Positions 1 to 6,198 are shown, counted from the stretch's first letter. The stretch: DNA of 6,201 bases from an uncultured Muribaculaceae bacterium (GCA_910587355.1 CAJUKF010000076.1:1-6201); one strand, 5' to 3'. The notes: generated from the letters alone by a model not told the origin. Made by a program: numbers and translations.

Positions 1-5
1 GGAGT

Positions 6-45
6 GAGGTGCTTTTAGTGGCCAAACTTTCGCACTTCGTTTTTT
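6..45 (+). terminator. Possible intrinsic terminator of an off-window gene
   Basis: GAGGTGC (6-12) can pair with GCACTTC (32-38) over 7 bp including one G-U wobble, and a run of six T (40-45) follows almost at once. A small inner AGT/ACT stem (17-19 with 26-28) may stabilise the long loop. The T run is on the + strand side, so it would end a + strand transcript entering from the left, converging on the small minus-strand gene at 104-406. The stem is short and the loop long, so this is tentative. Nothing else is visible in 1-103. Confidence 0.35.
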
Positions 46-103
46 AATTTAGGGTTGCGGTGTAAGGTCCGTGATTCTGAAGGTAGATGAAAGTGTGGCG
101 GTG

Positions 104-406
104 TCAGCCTTTGTAATGCTCCTTGACAGCCTTCTTGAACTCCTCGAATACAGGATAGAAGTCGGAGTAAATATCGCTGGCTCCGGCGCATTTTTTAAGC
201 ACGTGATGGAGCAGGCGCATGCCTACCACGAGTTCCTTGGCGTGTTTTTCGGAGATGTCGCCTTTGGCGGCTGTCTTCGCCACCATGGCGGCCAAATCGT
301 GATGGCCGCCGAAGTTGAAGTTCATCACTTCCTGAATCTTGCCGTCTACAACTTCTGATATGTTGAAGTGGTAAGAGCGTTTTTCTTTGTTGCAGTTGCA
401 ATCCAT
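104..406 (-). CDS. Small DUF3861-like protein downstream of ahpCF
   Basis: A 100-residue soluble protein with no signal peptide or membrane segment. The middle and C-terminal part (about residues 28-95) follows the layout I remember for DUF3861: an aromatic strand then HHDL (35-38), a helix ending in a VVGMRLLHHVLKK-like stretch (60-72), then an acidic/aromatic YSDFYPVFEEFKKA end (80-93). That family has no established biochemical role. The N-terminus carries Cys-X-Cys (C3, C5), with a third cysteine at C73, and the protein is histidine-rich (H13, H35, H36, H55, H67, H68, H97). It starts at the only sensible ATG, behind an A-rich leader without a Shine-Dalgarno site. It lies 81 bp after ahpF on the same strand, so co-transcription and a peroxide-stress link are plausible but inferred. 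I am confident it is a real gene and less sure of the family. Confidence 0.72.
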   Translation of the reverse strand: MDCNCNKEKRSYHFNISEVVDGKIQEVMNFNFGGHHDLAAMVAKTAAKGDISEKHAKELVVGMRLLHHVLKKCAGASDIYSDFYPVFEEFKKAVKEHYKG

Positions 407-487
407 AATAGTTTCGTTTGTTTTAGGTAAGTTTTACATATGCAATAACATCTGTCTTTCAGAAAAGGTTTCGGGCCGGAACTGAAA

Positions 488-2050
488 TTATCCGAGTTCT
501 CCCCGCATGAAGTCCATGAATGCCGAGAGAGCGGCCTTGCCTCCTTCACCCATGGCAATCACGACCTGCTTGTAGGGAATGTCGGTGACGTCGCCGGCGG
601 CGTAGACACCTTTGACGGCAGTTCGGCATGTGCGGTCCACTTCGATTTCGCCCCCTTTGTTGAGCGGAAGCTGTCCCTTGAAAAGCGAGCTGTTGGGGGT
701 CTGGCCGATTTGTACGAACACACCTGATACGGGGTAGACGGCCGCTTCTCCCGACACAAGGTCCTTGACCCGGATGCCCGACACGCTTCTGCCATCGCCA
801 ATAATTTCTTCCACTTGCGAGGAGAGATGTATGTCGACATTGGTGAGTGCGGCTACTTTCTTCTGAAGCACCAAATCGGCTTTCAGGGAGTCGGTAAACT
901 CAAAGACATCGACATGCGGACAGAGTGCCGCAAGGTCGATGGCTGCCTCTATGCCAGAATTGCCTCCGCCGACGACAGCCACACGCAGCCCTGCATAGTA
1001 CGGGCCGTCGCAGTGGGTGCAGAAAGCCACTCCATGACCCACATGCTCCGATTCGCCGGGAACGGAAAGATGTCTCCACCCGGCACCGGTGGCAATAATG
1101 AGCGCGCGGCTCCGGAATGTCTCGCCGGTACACCGGAGTTCTTTCTCGGGCCCTTCGACGCTCGCTGCTGTGACCGAGCGGTTCTCGAATATTTCGATAG
1201 GATAAGCGGCCATATGGGCCTTCAGATTGGCGGCGAGCTGCGGACCCGTCGTGGAAGTGACGGAGATAAGGTTGCCTATGTCCATGGTCTCGAGTACCTG
1301 ACCGCCTACGGCGCCTGCCACAACTGCGGTGGAAAATCCCTTGCGCGCACAGTAGATGGCGGCCGCGCATCCGGCCGGTCCCGCGCCAAGGACTGTGACA
1401 TCGTATTCCCGCACTACGGGCGCGGCATCTCCGGCGCATCGGGCTGTGCCGCAGTTATCCTCAAGCTTTGCCAGAAGGTCGCCGAGTGTGATACGTCCCA
1501 CGCTGACGAGCGTCCCGCCTGCATACACGGCGGGCACCGACTTGATATCGAACTCCTTCACCAGGCCGGGAACCACGGCACCGTCGGTAACGGTGTTTTC
1601 CACGTCCGGATTGAGAAGGGCGATTACATTGAGTGCCTGCGCCACATCGGGGCAGTTGGTGCAGGTAAGGGATACGAAAGTACGGAGTTTCAGCGGGCCT
1701 TTAAGAGCCTTTATCCGTGCCGTAAGTGAAGCGTCGGGCAGATTTTTGCCCTGTCCGTCGGCGTTAAGCACGGCCAGTAGCAGAGTGGAAAACTCATGAC
1801 CGTTTGGTATTCCGCAGAACTTCACTCCCGTCGTGGTGCCGTCCTTTACAATCTCGAATTCAGGAGCTTCACTATCGGCGTTTCCAGTCTCGACCGAAAG
1901 ATTGGGCGAGGTGGCTGCCACATCCTGAAGAAACTCCAGCATCTCGGCGGAGCGTACATCGTCAGGCCGGGAGAGCATCCGGAATGCGATGTGTGACTCC
2001 AGCCGGGAGAAAATATTCTTAAGCTGTTCTTTTATAGAGTTGTCGAGCAT
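488..2050 (-). CDS. ahpF: Alkyl hydroperoxide reductase subunit F (NADH:AhpC reductase)
   Basis: Cytoplasmic FAD-dependent disulfide reductase that passes electrons from NADH to oxidised AhpC. The 520 residues match the usual length (E. coli about 521). Order of domains: tandem thioredoxin-like folds with redox centre CTNC (130-133), a linker near 200-212, then a thioredoxin-reductase-like module. That module has FAD-binding GAGPAG (222-227), the second redox centre CTHC followed by DGP (344-350), NAD-binding GGGNSG (361-366) and C-terminal FAD motif AAGDVTD (484-490). E384, in VFEF after the NAD motif, suits NADH rather than NADPH. The frame is open 40 codons further upstream into ahpC, but I chose the start giving MLDNSIKEQL, as in known AhpF proteins; the longer form would also run through an intergenic hairpin. 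The linker carries an unusual cysteine pair (C200, C205). It lies 97 bp after ahpC. Confidence 0.95.
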   Translation of the reverse strand: MLDNSIKEQLKNIFSRLESHIAFRMLSRPDDVRSAEMLEFLQDVAATSPNLSVETGNADSEAPEFEIVKDGTTTGVKFCGIPNGHEFSTLLLAVLNADGQGKNLPDASLTARIKALKGPLKLRTFVSLTCTNCPDVAQALNVIALLNPDVENTVTDGAVVPGLVKEFDIKSVPAVYAGGTLVSVGRITLGDLLAKLEDNCGTARCAGDAAPVVREYDVTVLGAGPAGCAAAIYCARKGFSTAVVAGAVGGQVLETMDIGNLISVTSTTGPQLAANLKAHMAAYPIEIFENRSVTAASVEGPEKELRCTGETFRSRALIIATGAGWRHLSVPGESEHVGHGVAFCTHCDGPYYAGLRVAVVGGGNSGIEAAIDLAALCPHVDVFEFTDSLKADLVLQKKVAALTNVDIHLSSQVEEIIGDGRSVSGIRVKDLVSGEAAVYPVSGVFVQIGQTPNSSLFKGQLPLNKGGEIEVDRTCRTAVKGVYAAGDVTDIPYKQVVIAMGEGGKAALSAFMDFMRGELG

Positions 2051-2085
2051 AGTCAGAGAGGTTTTTACAGATTGATGTGAAAACA

Positions 2086-2119
2086 AGTCCCGGTCCAAGA
2101 TAGCCTCCGGTCCGGGACT
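2086..2119 (-). terminator. Terminator-like hairpin between ahpC and ahpF
   Basis: Read on the minus strand, AGTCCCGG pairs perfectly with CCGGGACT (8 bp). An A-A mismatch and two more G-C pairs follow, enclosing a 12-nt loop. TGTTTT comes directly after the stem. It begins 29 nt after the ahpC stop and ends 35 nt before the ahpF start. Position and form suit a partial terminator or mRNA-stabilising hairpin that would give more ahpC than ahpF product. The T run is short, so leaky termination is more likely than full termination; this is inference. Confidence 0.5.
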
Positions 2120-2147
2120 CGATGCGGATTTCAGGGAAATCAGACCT

Positions 2148-2714
2148 TTATATTTTACCAACGAGGTCAATGCTGGGTTTCAGTGTAGCCTGTCCCTGTT
2201 TCCATTTGGCGGGACATACCTCGCCGTCGTGAGAGGCTACGAACTGTGCGGCCTCGACTCTGCGGAGAAGTTCCTCGGCATTGCGGCCTATGCTGTTGTC
2301 CTGAATCTCGACAAGCTTGATGATGCCTTCGGGATTGCTGACGAAAGTGCCGCGGTATGCCATGCCGTCCTCCTCAATCATCACCCCGAAGGCACGGCTC
2401 AGCAGGCCGGTGGGGTCGGCCAGCATGGGATACTGTATTTTCTTGATAGAGTCGGAGGCGTCGTGCCATGCCTTGTGCACGAAGTGGGAGTCGGTGCTGA
2501 CCGAGTACACTTCCACACCGAGGCGCTTGAAGTCCTCGTATTTTTCGGCCATATCCTCGAGTTCAGTAGGGCAGACGAACGTGAAATCGGCGGGATAGAA
2601 AAAGAATATAGCCCATTTGCCGAGCACATCCTTGTCGGTCACTGTCTTGAATTCGCCGTTGTGATAGGCCTGTACCTTGAATTCGGGAATGTGAGTGTTG
2701 ATTATTGATTCCAT
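2148..2714 (-). CDS. ahpC: Alkyl hydroperoxide reductase subunit C (2-Cys peroxiredoxin)
   Basis: Cytoplasmic thiol peroxidase that reduces hydrogen peroxide, organic hydroperoxides and peroxynitrite, and is re-reduced by AhpF. The 188 residues match the AhpC length. The peroxidatic cysteine is C48 in the signature P41-x3-T45-x2-C48 followed by PTE. R121 (YRGTF) fits the conserved active-site arginine. The resolving cysteine is C167 in EVCPAKW, and the protein ends in the typical SIDLVGKI. Where eukaryotic over-oxidation-sensitive peroxiredoxins have GGLG, this one has EEDGMA, as expected of a bacterial form (family knowledge). The start is the first ATG and gives the normal N-terminus. The 107-bp upstream gap holds a 9-bp inverted repeat ending 3 nt before the ATG. 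I found no good TTTG/TAnnTTTG promoter there. ahpF follows on the same strand. Confidence 0.97.
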   Translation of the reverse strand: MESIINTHIPEFKVQAYHNGEFKTVTDKDVLGKWAIFFFYPADFTFVCPTELEDMAEKYEDFKRLGVEVYSVSTDSHFVHKAWHDASDSIKKIQYPMLADPTGLLSRAFGVMIEEDGMAYRGTFVSNPEGIIKLVEIQDNSIGRNAEELLRRVEAAQFVASHDGEVCPAKWKQGQATLKPSIDLVGKI

Positions 2715-2717
2715 ATT

Positions 2718-2753
2718 GTCTGTTTTATAATGTTTTCGCCAATAAAAACAGAC
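2718..2753 (-). promoter_or_regulatory. 9-bp inverted repeat beside the ahpC start codon
   Basis: GTCTGTTTT (minus strand, 2753-2745) and AAAACAGAC (2726-2718) are perfect inverted copies separated by 18 nt, with the proximal arm ending 3 nt before the ahpC ATG. As RNA this would form a hairpin touching the initiation codon; as DNA it could be an operator. A second AAAACA at 2736-2731 can pair with the same upstream arm, giving a smaller 6-bp hairpin with an 8-nt loop. Peroxide control of ahpCF is expected from the family, but I cannot assign this site to any known regulator. Confidence 0.45.
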
Positions 2754-2821
2754 ACAGCGTATGCGAAGTTCAGGCCCGCTGACATATATTAAGAAACTTT
2801 AGAAGGCTTTTTCGGAATGGC

Positions 2822-4483
2822 TCACAGGAAGCACAGCACCAGCAACTGTGCAATGACTACACGGGCGAACATTGACAGCGGGTAGGTGGTGGCATATGCT
2901 ACCGGAGCGTTGTCGCCGGGGGTGATGCCGTCTGCATAGGTCATTGACATAGGATTGGCCATGGCTCCGCTCACCATTCCGGCAGCTGTGCCGAAGTCGA
3001 GGTGCCACCAGCGCATGGCGGCTATGGTCATGACAAGCGAGGGAAGCAGCGTGATGATGAAACCGGCCCCCACCCAGGTAAGACCGTCGCCGCGGAGTAT
3101 GGTGTCGATGAACTGTCCTCCGGCATCAAGGCCCAGACAGGCGAGGAAGAGTGACAGTCCGATTCCCCGCAGCATGAGGTTGGCGCTGCGTGTGGTGTAA
3201 GTGACCATATGGAAATGCGGTCCGAAGCGCCCTATTAGAATGCCGACAACAATCGGGCCTCCGGCGAGTCCGAGCTTGATAGGCACGGAGATGCCGGGAA
3301 TGGAAATGGGAATCGAGCCGACAATCAGCGAGAGTACCATGCCTATAAAAATCGCTGCCAGATTGGGGTCCTTGAGGTCGGTGTCCGAATTGCCCATCAT
3401 GGTTCCCACTTTGTTTATGGCCTCGGGTGTGCCAACAATAGTGAGCCGGTCGCCGAGCTGCAGCATGAGGTCGGGACGGGCCAGCAGGCGGACGCCGGAG
3501 CGTGATACACGCGATATATTGACCACATATAGCTTGCGGAGTTTCAGCGAGCCGAGACGCCGCCCGTTGAACTGCGGTTTGCTTATGGTTATGGTTCGCG
3601 ACACAAGATTCTTGTCGAGCGAGTCCCAGTTTATGTCAGGCTTATTCCAGTCGCGCTCGCTTTTCTCTCCGAAAAGTACCGTAAGTTTTGCCACCTCATC
3701 CTCATTTGTAATTACGAGCACGCGGTCGCCTTCGCAGAGCACATCGTCGGGGCCCGGGATTGACACGTCTTCATCGTGCCATATTCGGGATACCACGAAA
3801 TGGACTGAGCCGAAGGTGCTGATTTCTCTCAGCGAACGGCCGTAGATGCCGGGATTGGTCACGCGGAACTCTGCCACGTACGTATGGTCGGAATCATCCT
3901 GATGCCGCTCTTCGTAATCCGATTTGCGTGCGACGAATTTTCTCACCACGACAAAAGCCAGAATCACGCCTACGACACCGAGCGGATAGGTCACAGCACA
4001 GCTTAGCGCGGCTCCTTCGGTTGAAAGTCCCAGCTGACTGATAGCCTGCTGGGCTGCACCCAGTGACGGAGTATTGGTCGTTGCACCGCTTAGAATGCCT
4101 ACCATATCGGTCATCGGTATCGCCATGAGATAACTCAGCGCTACGGCTACGGCAGTGCCTGCAAGTACCAGACCGAGACCGAGCATATTGAGTTTTATGC
4201 CTCCGGTGCGGAACGAGCTGAAAAAGCCGGGACCCACCTTAAGACCAAGTTCGTAGACAAAGAGCATCAGGCCGAAATCTTCGGCGTATTTAAGAATTTC
4301 CGGGTCTATTGACAGGCCGAGATGTCCGGCCAGAATGCCGGTAAAAAACACAAACGTGACGCCAAGTGATATGCCGCACACACGCAATTTGCCTAATCCC
4401 AGTCCTACAGCGATGATGACAGAGATTACGCATACGGCTTGCAGCGCCGATTGTTCCCAAAACAAACTTTCAAACCAATCCAT
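2822..4483 (-). CDS. YidE/AspT-family transporter with two RCK_C (TrkA_C) domains
   Basis: A 553-residue inner-membrane protein of the aspartate:alanine exchanger family (TC 2.A.81); E. coli YidE has about the same length. The architecture is symmetric. An N-terminal membrane half (about 13-181, roughly five to six segments) and a C-terminal membrane half (about 373-553) flank a hydrophilic region (182-372) with two RCK_C/TrkA_C-like units (about 200-275 and 292-365). The family duplication shows in matching motifs: GILSGATTNTP (129-139) with GMVSGAMANP (502-511), and VTYPLG (164-169) with TTYPLS (532-537). RCK_C domains often bind small ligands and gate transport. AspT exchanges aspartate for alanine; most relatives, including YidE, have no proven substrate, so I leave this one open. 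The gene ends 107 bp before ahpC on the same strand and diverges from tnaA. Its leader shares a 10-mer with ahpC. Confidence 0.88.
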   Translation of the reverse strand: MDWFESLFWEQSALQAVCVISVIIAVGLGLGKLRVCGISLGVTFVFFTGILAGHLGLSIDPEILKYAEDFGLMLFVYELGLKVGPGFFSSFRTGGIKLNMLGLGLVLAGTAVAVALSYLMAIPMTDMVGILSGATTNTPSLGAAQQAISQLGLSTEGAALSCAVTYPLGVVGVILAFVVVRKFVARKSDYEERHQDDSDHTYVAEFRVTNPGIYGRSLREISTFGSVHFVVSRIWHDEDVSIPGPDDVLCEGDRVLVITNEDEVAKLTVLFGEKSERDWNKPDINWDSLDKNLVSRTITISKPQFNGRRLGSLKLRKLYVVNISRVSRSGVRLLARPDLMLQLGDRLTIVGTPEAINKVGTMMGNSDTDLKDPNLAAIFIGMVLSLIVGSIPISIPGISVPIKLGLAGGPIVVGILIGRFGPHFHMVTYTTRSANLMLRGIGLSLFLACLGLDAGGQFIDTILRGDGLTWVGAGFIITLLPSLVMTIAAMRWWHLDFGTAAGMVSGAMANPMSMTYADGITPGDNAPVAYATTYPLSMFARVVIAQLLVLCFL

Positions 4484-4487
4484 GCTG

Positions 4488-4495
4488 CAAAATTA
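4488..4495 (-). promoter_or_regulatory. Possible -7 element next to the transporter start (weak)
   Basis: TAATTTTG on the minus strand matches the Bacteroidetes -7 pattern TAnnTTTG exactly and ends 4 nt before the transporter ATG. No TTTG lies 18-21 nt further upstream. If used, the transcript would be practically leaderless. The motif is short and the region A/T-rich, so chance is a fair explanation. Confidence 0.2.
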
Positions 4496-4518
4496 CACAT
4501 TCCGTCGCCAATAATCGC

Positions 4519-4533
4519 TTTTGGCAGCCAAAA
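4519..4533. promoter_or_regulatory. Perfect 15-bp palindrome, candidate operator
   Basis: TTTTGGC, one central A, then GCCAAAA form a perfect inverted repeat. It lies in the divergent region, 35 bp from the transporter start codon and 46 bp from the -33 element of the tnaA promoter. The compact symmetry suits a dimeric repressor or activator site that could act on either gene. Which protein binds, if any, cannot be told from the sequence. Confidence 0.45.
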
Positions 4534-4579
4534 ATTGCGTAACTGAAGAAATCGCGACAGATACTTTTTTGAGGTTTTA

Positions 4580-4611
4580 TTTGCAGAAATATTTATTTAA
4601 GAGTACATTTG
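4580..4611 (+). promoter_or_regulatory. tnaA promoter, Bacteroidetes sigma-ABfr type
   Basis: TTTG (4580-4583), a 20-bp A/T-rich spacer, then TACATTTG (4604-4611). This matches both parts of the Bacteroidetes promoter consensus (TTTG, 19-21 bp, TAnnTTTG) exactly. Transcription would begin a few bases after 4611, giving a leader of about 70 nt before the tnaA ATG. It also rules out the upstream in-frame TTG at 4609 as a start, because that codon lies inside the -7 element. Confidence 0.8.
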
Positions 4612-4620
4612 CCATTGCAG

Positions 4621-4644
4621 AGCAGGCCGGCCGCTGCGCCTGCT
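4621..4644 (+). promoter_or_regulatory. GC-rich hairpin in the tnaA leader, possible attenuator
   Basis: AGCAGGC (4621-4627) pairs perfectly with GCCTGCT (4638-4644) around a 10-nt loop, and GTTTCTT follows. It sits at or just after the predicted transcription start, about 45 nt before the ATG. The form resembles a weak terminator or an mRNA-stabilising 5' hairpin. No leader peptide with a Trp codon is visible in 4612-4689, so a TnaC-type mechanism as in E. coli is not supported. Confidence 0.4.
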
Positions 4645-4689
4645 GTTTCTTACCTTGAATCTCATCACCAATATAAATTATCATATACC

Positions 4690-6069
4690 ATGGAATTACC
4701 TTTTGCCGAATCATGGCGCATAAAGATGGTTGAGCCCATCCGTACCAGTACCCGTGCGGAACGGGAAGAATGGATTAAGGCCGCGCACTACAATGTGTTT
4801 CAGCTGCCTGCTGAACAGGTCTATATCGACCTTCTTACCGATTCAGGTACCGGCGCCATGAGCGACCGCCAGTGGGCAGCCATGATGACCGGCGACGAGA
4901 GCTATGCCGGCGCACGTTCGTTCTTCAAGATGAAGGACACAATCGAACGCATCACCGGTTTTCCGCTGGTAGTGCCCACACATCAGGGCCGCGCTGCCGA
5001 AAACGTGCTTTTCAGCGCTCTTGTAAAAGAGGGCGACGTCGTGCCCGGAAACTCTCATTTTGATACTACCAAGGGCCATATCGAGAGCCGCAAGGCTTTT
5101 GCTGTTGACTGCACTATCGATGAGGCCCGCGATACTCAGCTCGAACATCCGTTCAAGGGCAATGTGGATATTGACAAACTTGAGAAGGCCGTGAGCGACA
5201 ACAAGGGGCGCGTTCCTTTTATCATTGTAACCATAACCAACAATACAGCCGGAGGCCAGCCCGTTTCGATGGCCAATCTGCGTGCCGTACGCGAACTGGC
5301 CGACCGTCACGGTCTGCGGGTGATTTTCGACTCTGCCAGATTCGCGGAGAATGCCTATTTCATCAAGACGCGTGAGGAGGGTTATGCCGACAAGAGTATA
5401 AAAGAAATCGTGCGCGAGATGTTCTCGCTTGCCGACGGCATGACAATGTCTGCCAAGAAAGACGCTATAGTCAATATGGGCGGCTTCTTCGCCACACGCC
5501 ATAAAGACTGGGCCGAGGGTGCGCAGCGTTTCTCAATACCTTTTGAAGGCTATCTGACCTACGGAGGTATGAACGGACGCGATATGGAGGCCTTGGCAGT
5601 AGGCCTTGACGAGAACACTGAGTTCGACAATCTGTATACACGTATCCATCAGGTAGAATATCTGGCAAAACGTCTCGACGAATTCGGTATTCCGTATCAG
5701 CGTCCTGCAGGCGGCCACGCCATTTTTGTCGATGCGTCGAAAATTCTGACCAATGTGCCGAAAGAAGAATTCCCGGCACAGACGCTTACTGTAGAGCTTT
5801 ACCGCGAGGCTGGCATACGAGGATGCGAAATCGGTTATATTCTTGCCGACCGTGACCCGGTGACACGCGAAAACCGCTTCGGTGGCCTCGATTTATTGCG
5901 TCTGGCCATACCGCGCCGTACTTATACCGACAATCATATGAATGTGGTTGCGGTTGCCCTAAAGAACGTCTATGACCGACGTAATGAAATCACCCGAGGT
6001 GTGAAAATCACATGGGAGGCTCCGCTGATGCGCCATTTTACCGTGCAGCTTGCTCCTGCCGGGGAATAA
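4690..6069 (+). CDS. tnaA: Tryptophanase (L-tryptophan indole-lyase)
   Basis: Cytoplasmic PLP enzyme that cleaves L-tryptophan to indole, pyruvate and ammonia. The 459 residues are full length. PLP-site features are THQGR (97-101), the DSAR block (214-217) and the Schiff-base lysine K257 in SAKKD; R404 in LLRLAIPRR probably binds the substrate carboxylate. The close relative tyrosine phenol-lyase is disfavoured at three specificity positions: FDTT (124-127) with Asp where the phenol-lyase has Thr; I381 in CEIG where it has Arg; and H449 in MRHF where it has Phe. The start is the ATG giving MELPFAESW, as I remember for Bacteroides tryptophanase. It has its own promoter and leader hairpin, and is followed by a strong hairpin without a downstream tnaB-like permease in the window, so it is probably transcribed alone. 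Confidence 0.95.
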   Translation: MELPFAESWRIKMVEPIRTSTRAEREEWIKAAHYNVFQLPAEQVYIDLLTDSGTGAMSDRQWAAMMTGDESYAGARSFFKMKDTIERITGFPLVVPTHQGRAAENVLFSALVKEGDVVPGNSHFDTTKGHIESRKAFAVDCTIDEARDTQLEHPFKGNVDIDKLEKAVSDNKGRVPFIIVTITNNTAGGQPVSMANLRAVRELADRHGLRVIFDSARFAENAYFIKTREEGYADKSIKEIVREMFSLADGMTMSAKKDAIVNMGGFFATRHKDWAEGAQRFSIPFEGYLTYGGMNGRDMEALAVGLDENTEFDNLYTRIHQVEYLAKRLDEFGIPYQRPAGGHAIFVDASKILTNVPKEEFPAQTLTVELYREAGIRGCEIGYILADRDPVTRENRFGGLDLLRLAIPRRTYTDNHMNVVAVALKNVYDRRNEITRGVKITWEAPLMRHFTVQLAPAGE

Positions 6070-6095
6070 TCTCAAAACAATAACAGCCCAACAAC

Positions 6096-6131
6096 CGGCG
6101 GTCATGATGCAGAATACTGTCATGGCCGCCG
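6096..6131 (+). terminator. Strong hairpin after tnaA
   Basis: CGGCGGTCATGA (6096-6107) pairs with TCATGGCCGCCG (6120-6131) over 12 bp with a single U-G wobble. An inner CAG/CTG stem with an AATA loop extends it. It begins 26 nt after the tnaA stop. The + strand run after it (TTCGTTATG) is a poor U tract; on the minus strand TTGTTGGGC follows. It is likely the tnaA mRNA 3' end or a stabilising hairpin, and could act on both strands. Confidence 0.6.
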
Positions 6132-6168
6132 TTCGTTATGTCAAGAGAAGTAACTATTCAGCGGACAT

Positions 6169-6198
6169 TTTGAGTCTGCATGGGTGCATATACGTTTT
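6169..6198 (+). promoter_or_regulatory. Near-consensus outward-facing promoter at the right edge
   Basis: TTTG (6169-6172), an 18-bp spacer and TACGTTTT (6191-6198). This is the Bacteroidetes promoter pattern with one mismatch in the -7 box (final T for G) and a spacer one base short of the usual range. It would drive a gene on the + strand beyond the window, which fits tnaA ending its own transcription unit. Confidence 0.35.

Noticed and set aside
457..487. TTTCAG/CTGAAA inverted repeat just after the ahpF stop as a terminator
   Set aside because: Only 6 bp around a 19-nt loop, with no U run after it in the transcript direction. It is too weak to list, and the downstream small gene may be co-transcribed.
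815..1729. Long + strand open frame (304 codons) inside ahpF
   Set aside because: It is exactly antisense to the well-conserved AhpF reading frame, which explains all motifs. The translation is rich in Cys, His and Gly without any recognisable domain, typical of the mirror frame of a GC-rich gene.
2051..2170. 40-codon N-terminal extension of AhpF
   Set aside because: It overlaps the end of ahpC, runs through a terminator-like hairpin, and would give 560 residues instead of the usual 520. The internal MLDNSIKEQL start matches known AhpF N-termini.
2715..2821. Sigma-ABfr promoter for ahpC
   Set aside because: I searched the 107-bp gap for TTTG followed 19-21 bp later by TAnnTTTG and found no pair close enough. 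Partial look-alikes such as TAAAGTTTC have no matching -33 element.
3201..3845. + strand open frame (214 codons) antisense to the transporter
   Set aside because: The minus strand codes for a full-length family member here, and the + frame is Ser/Pro/Arg-rich low-information sequence with no family likeness.
4609..4689. 27-codon upstream extension of tryptophanase from a TTG codon
   Set aside because: The TTG is part of the -7 promoter element, so it would not be in the mRNA, and the extension has no counterpart in tryptophanases.
4843..5502. Minus-strand open frame (219 codons) antisense to tnaA
   Set aside because: tnaA is intact and conserved throughout; the antisense product resembles nothing and has no promoter or leader of its own.
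4690..6069. Tyrosine phenol-lyase instead of tryptophanase
   Set aside because: At three positions that separate the two enzymes (D125, I381, H449) the residues are those of tryptophanase.
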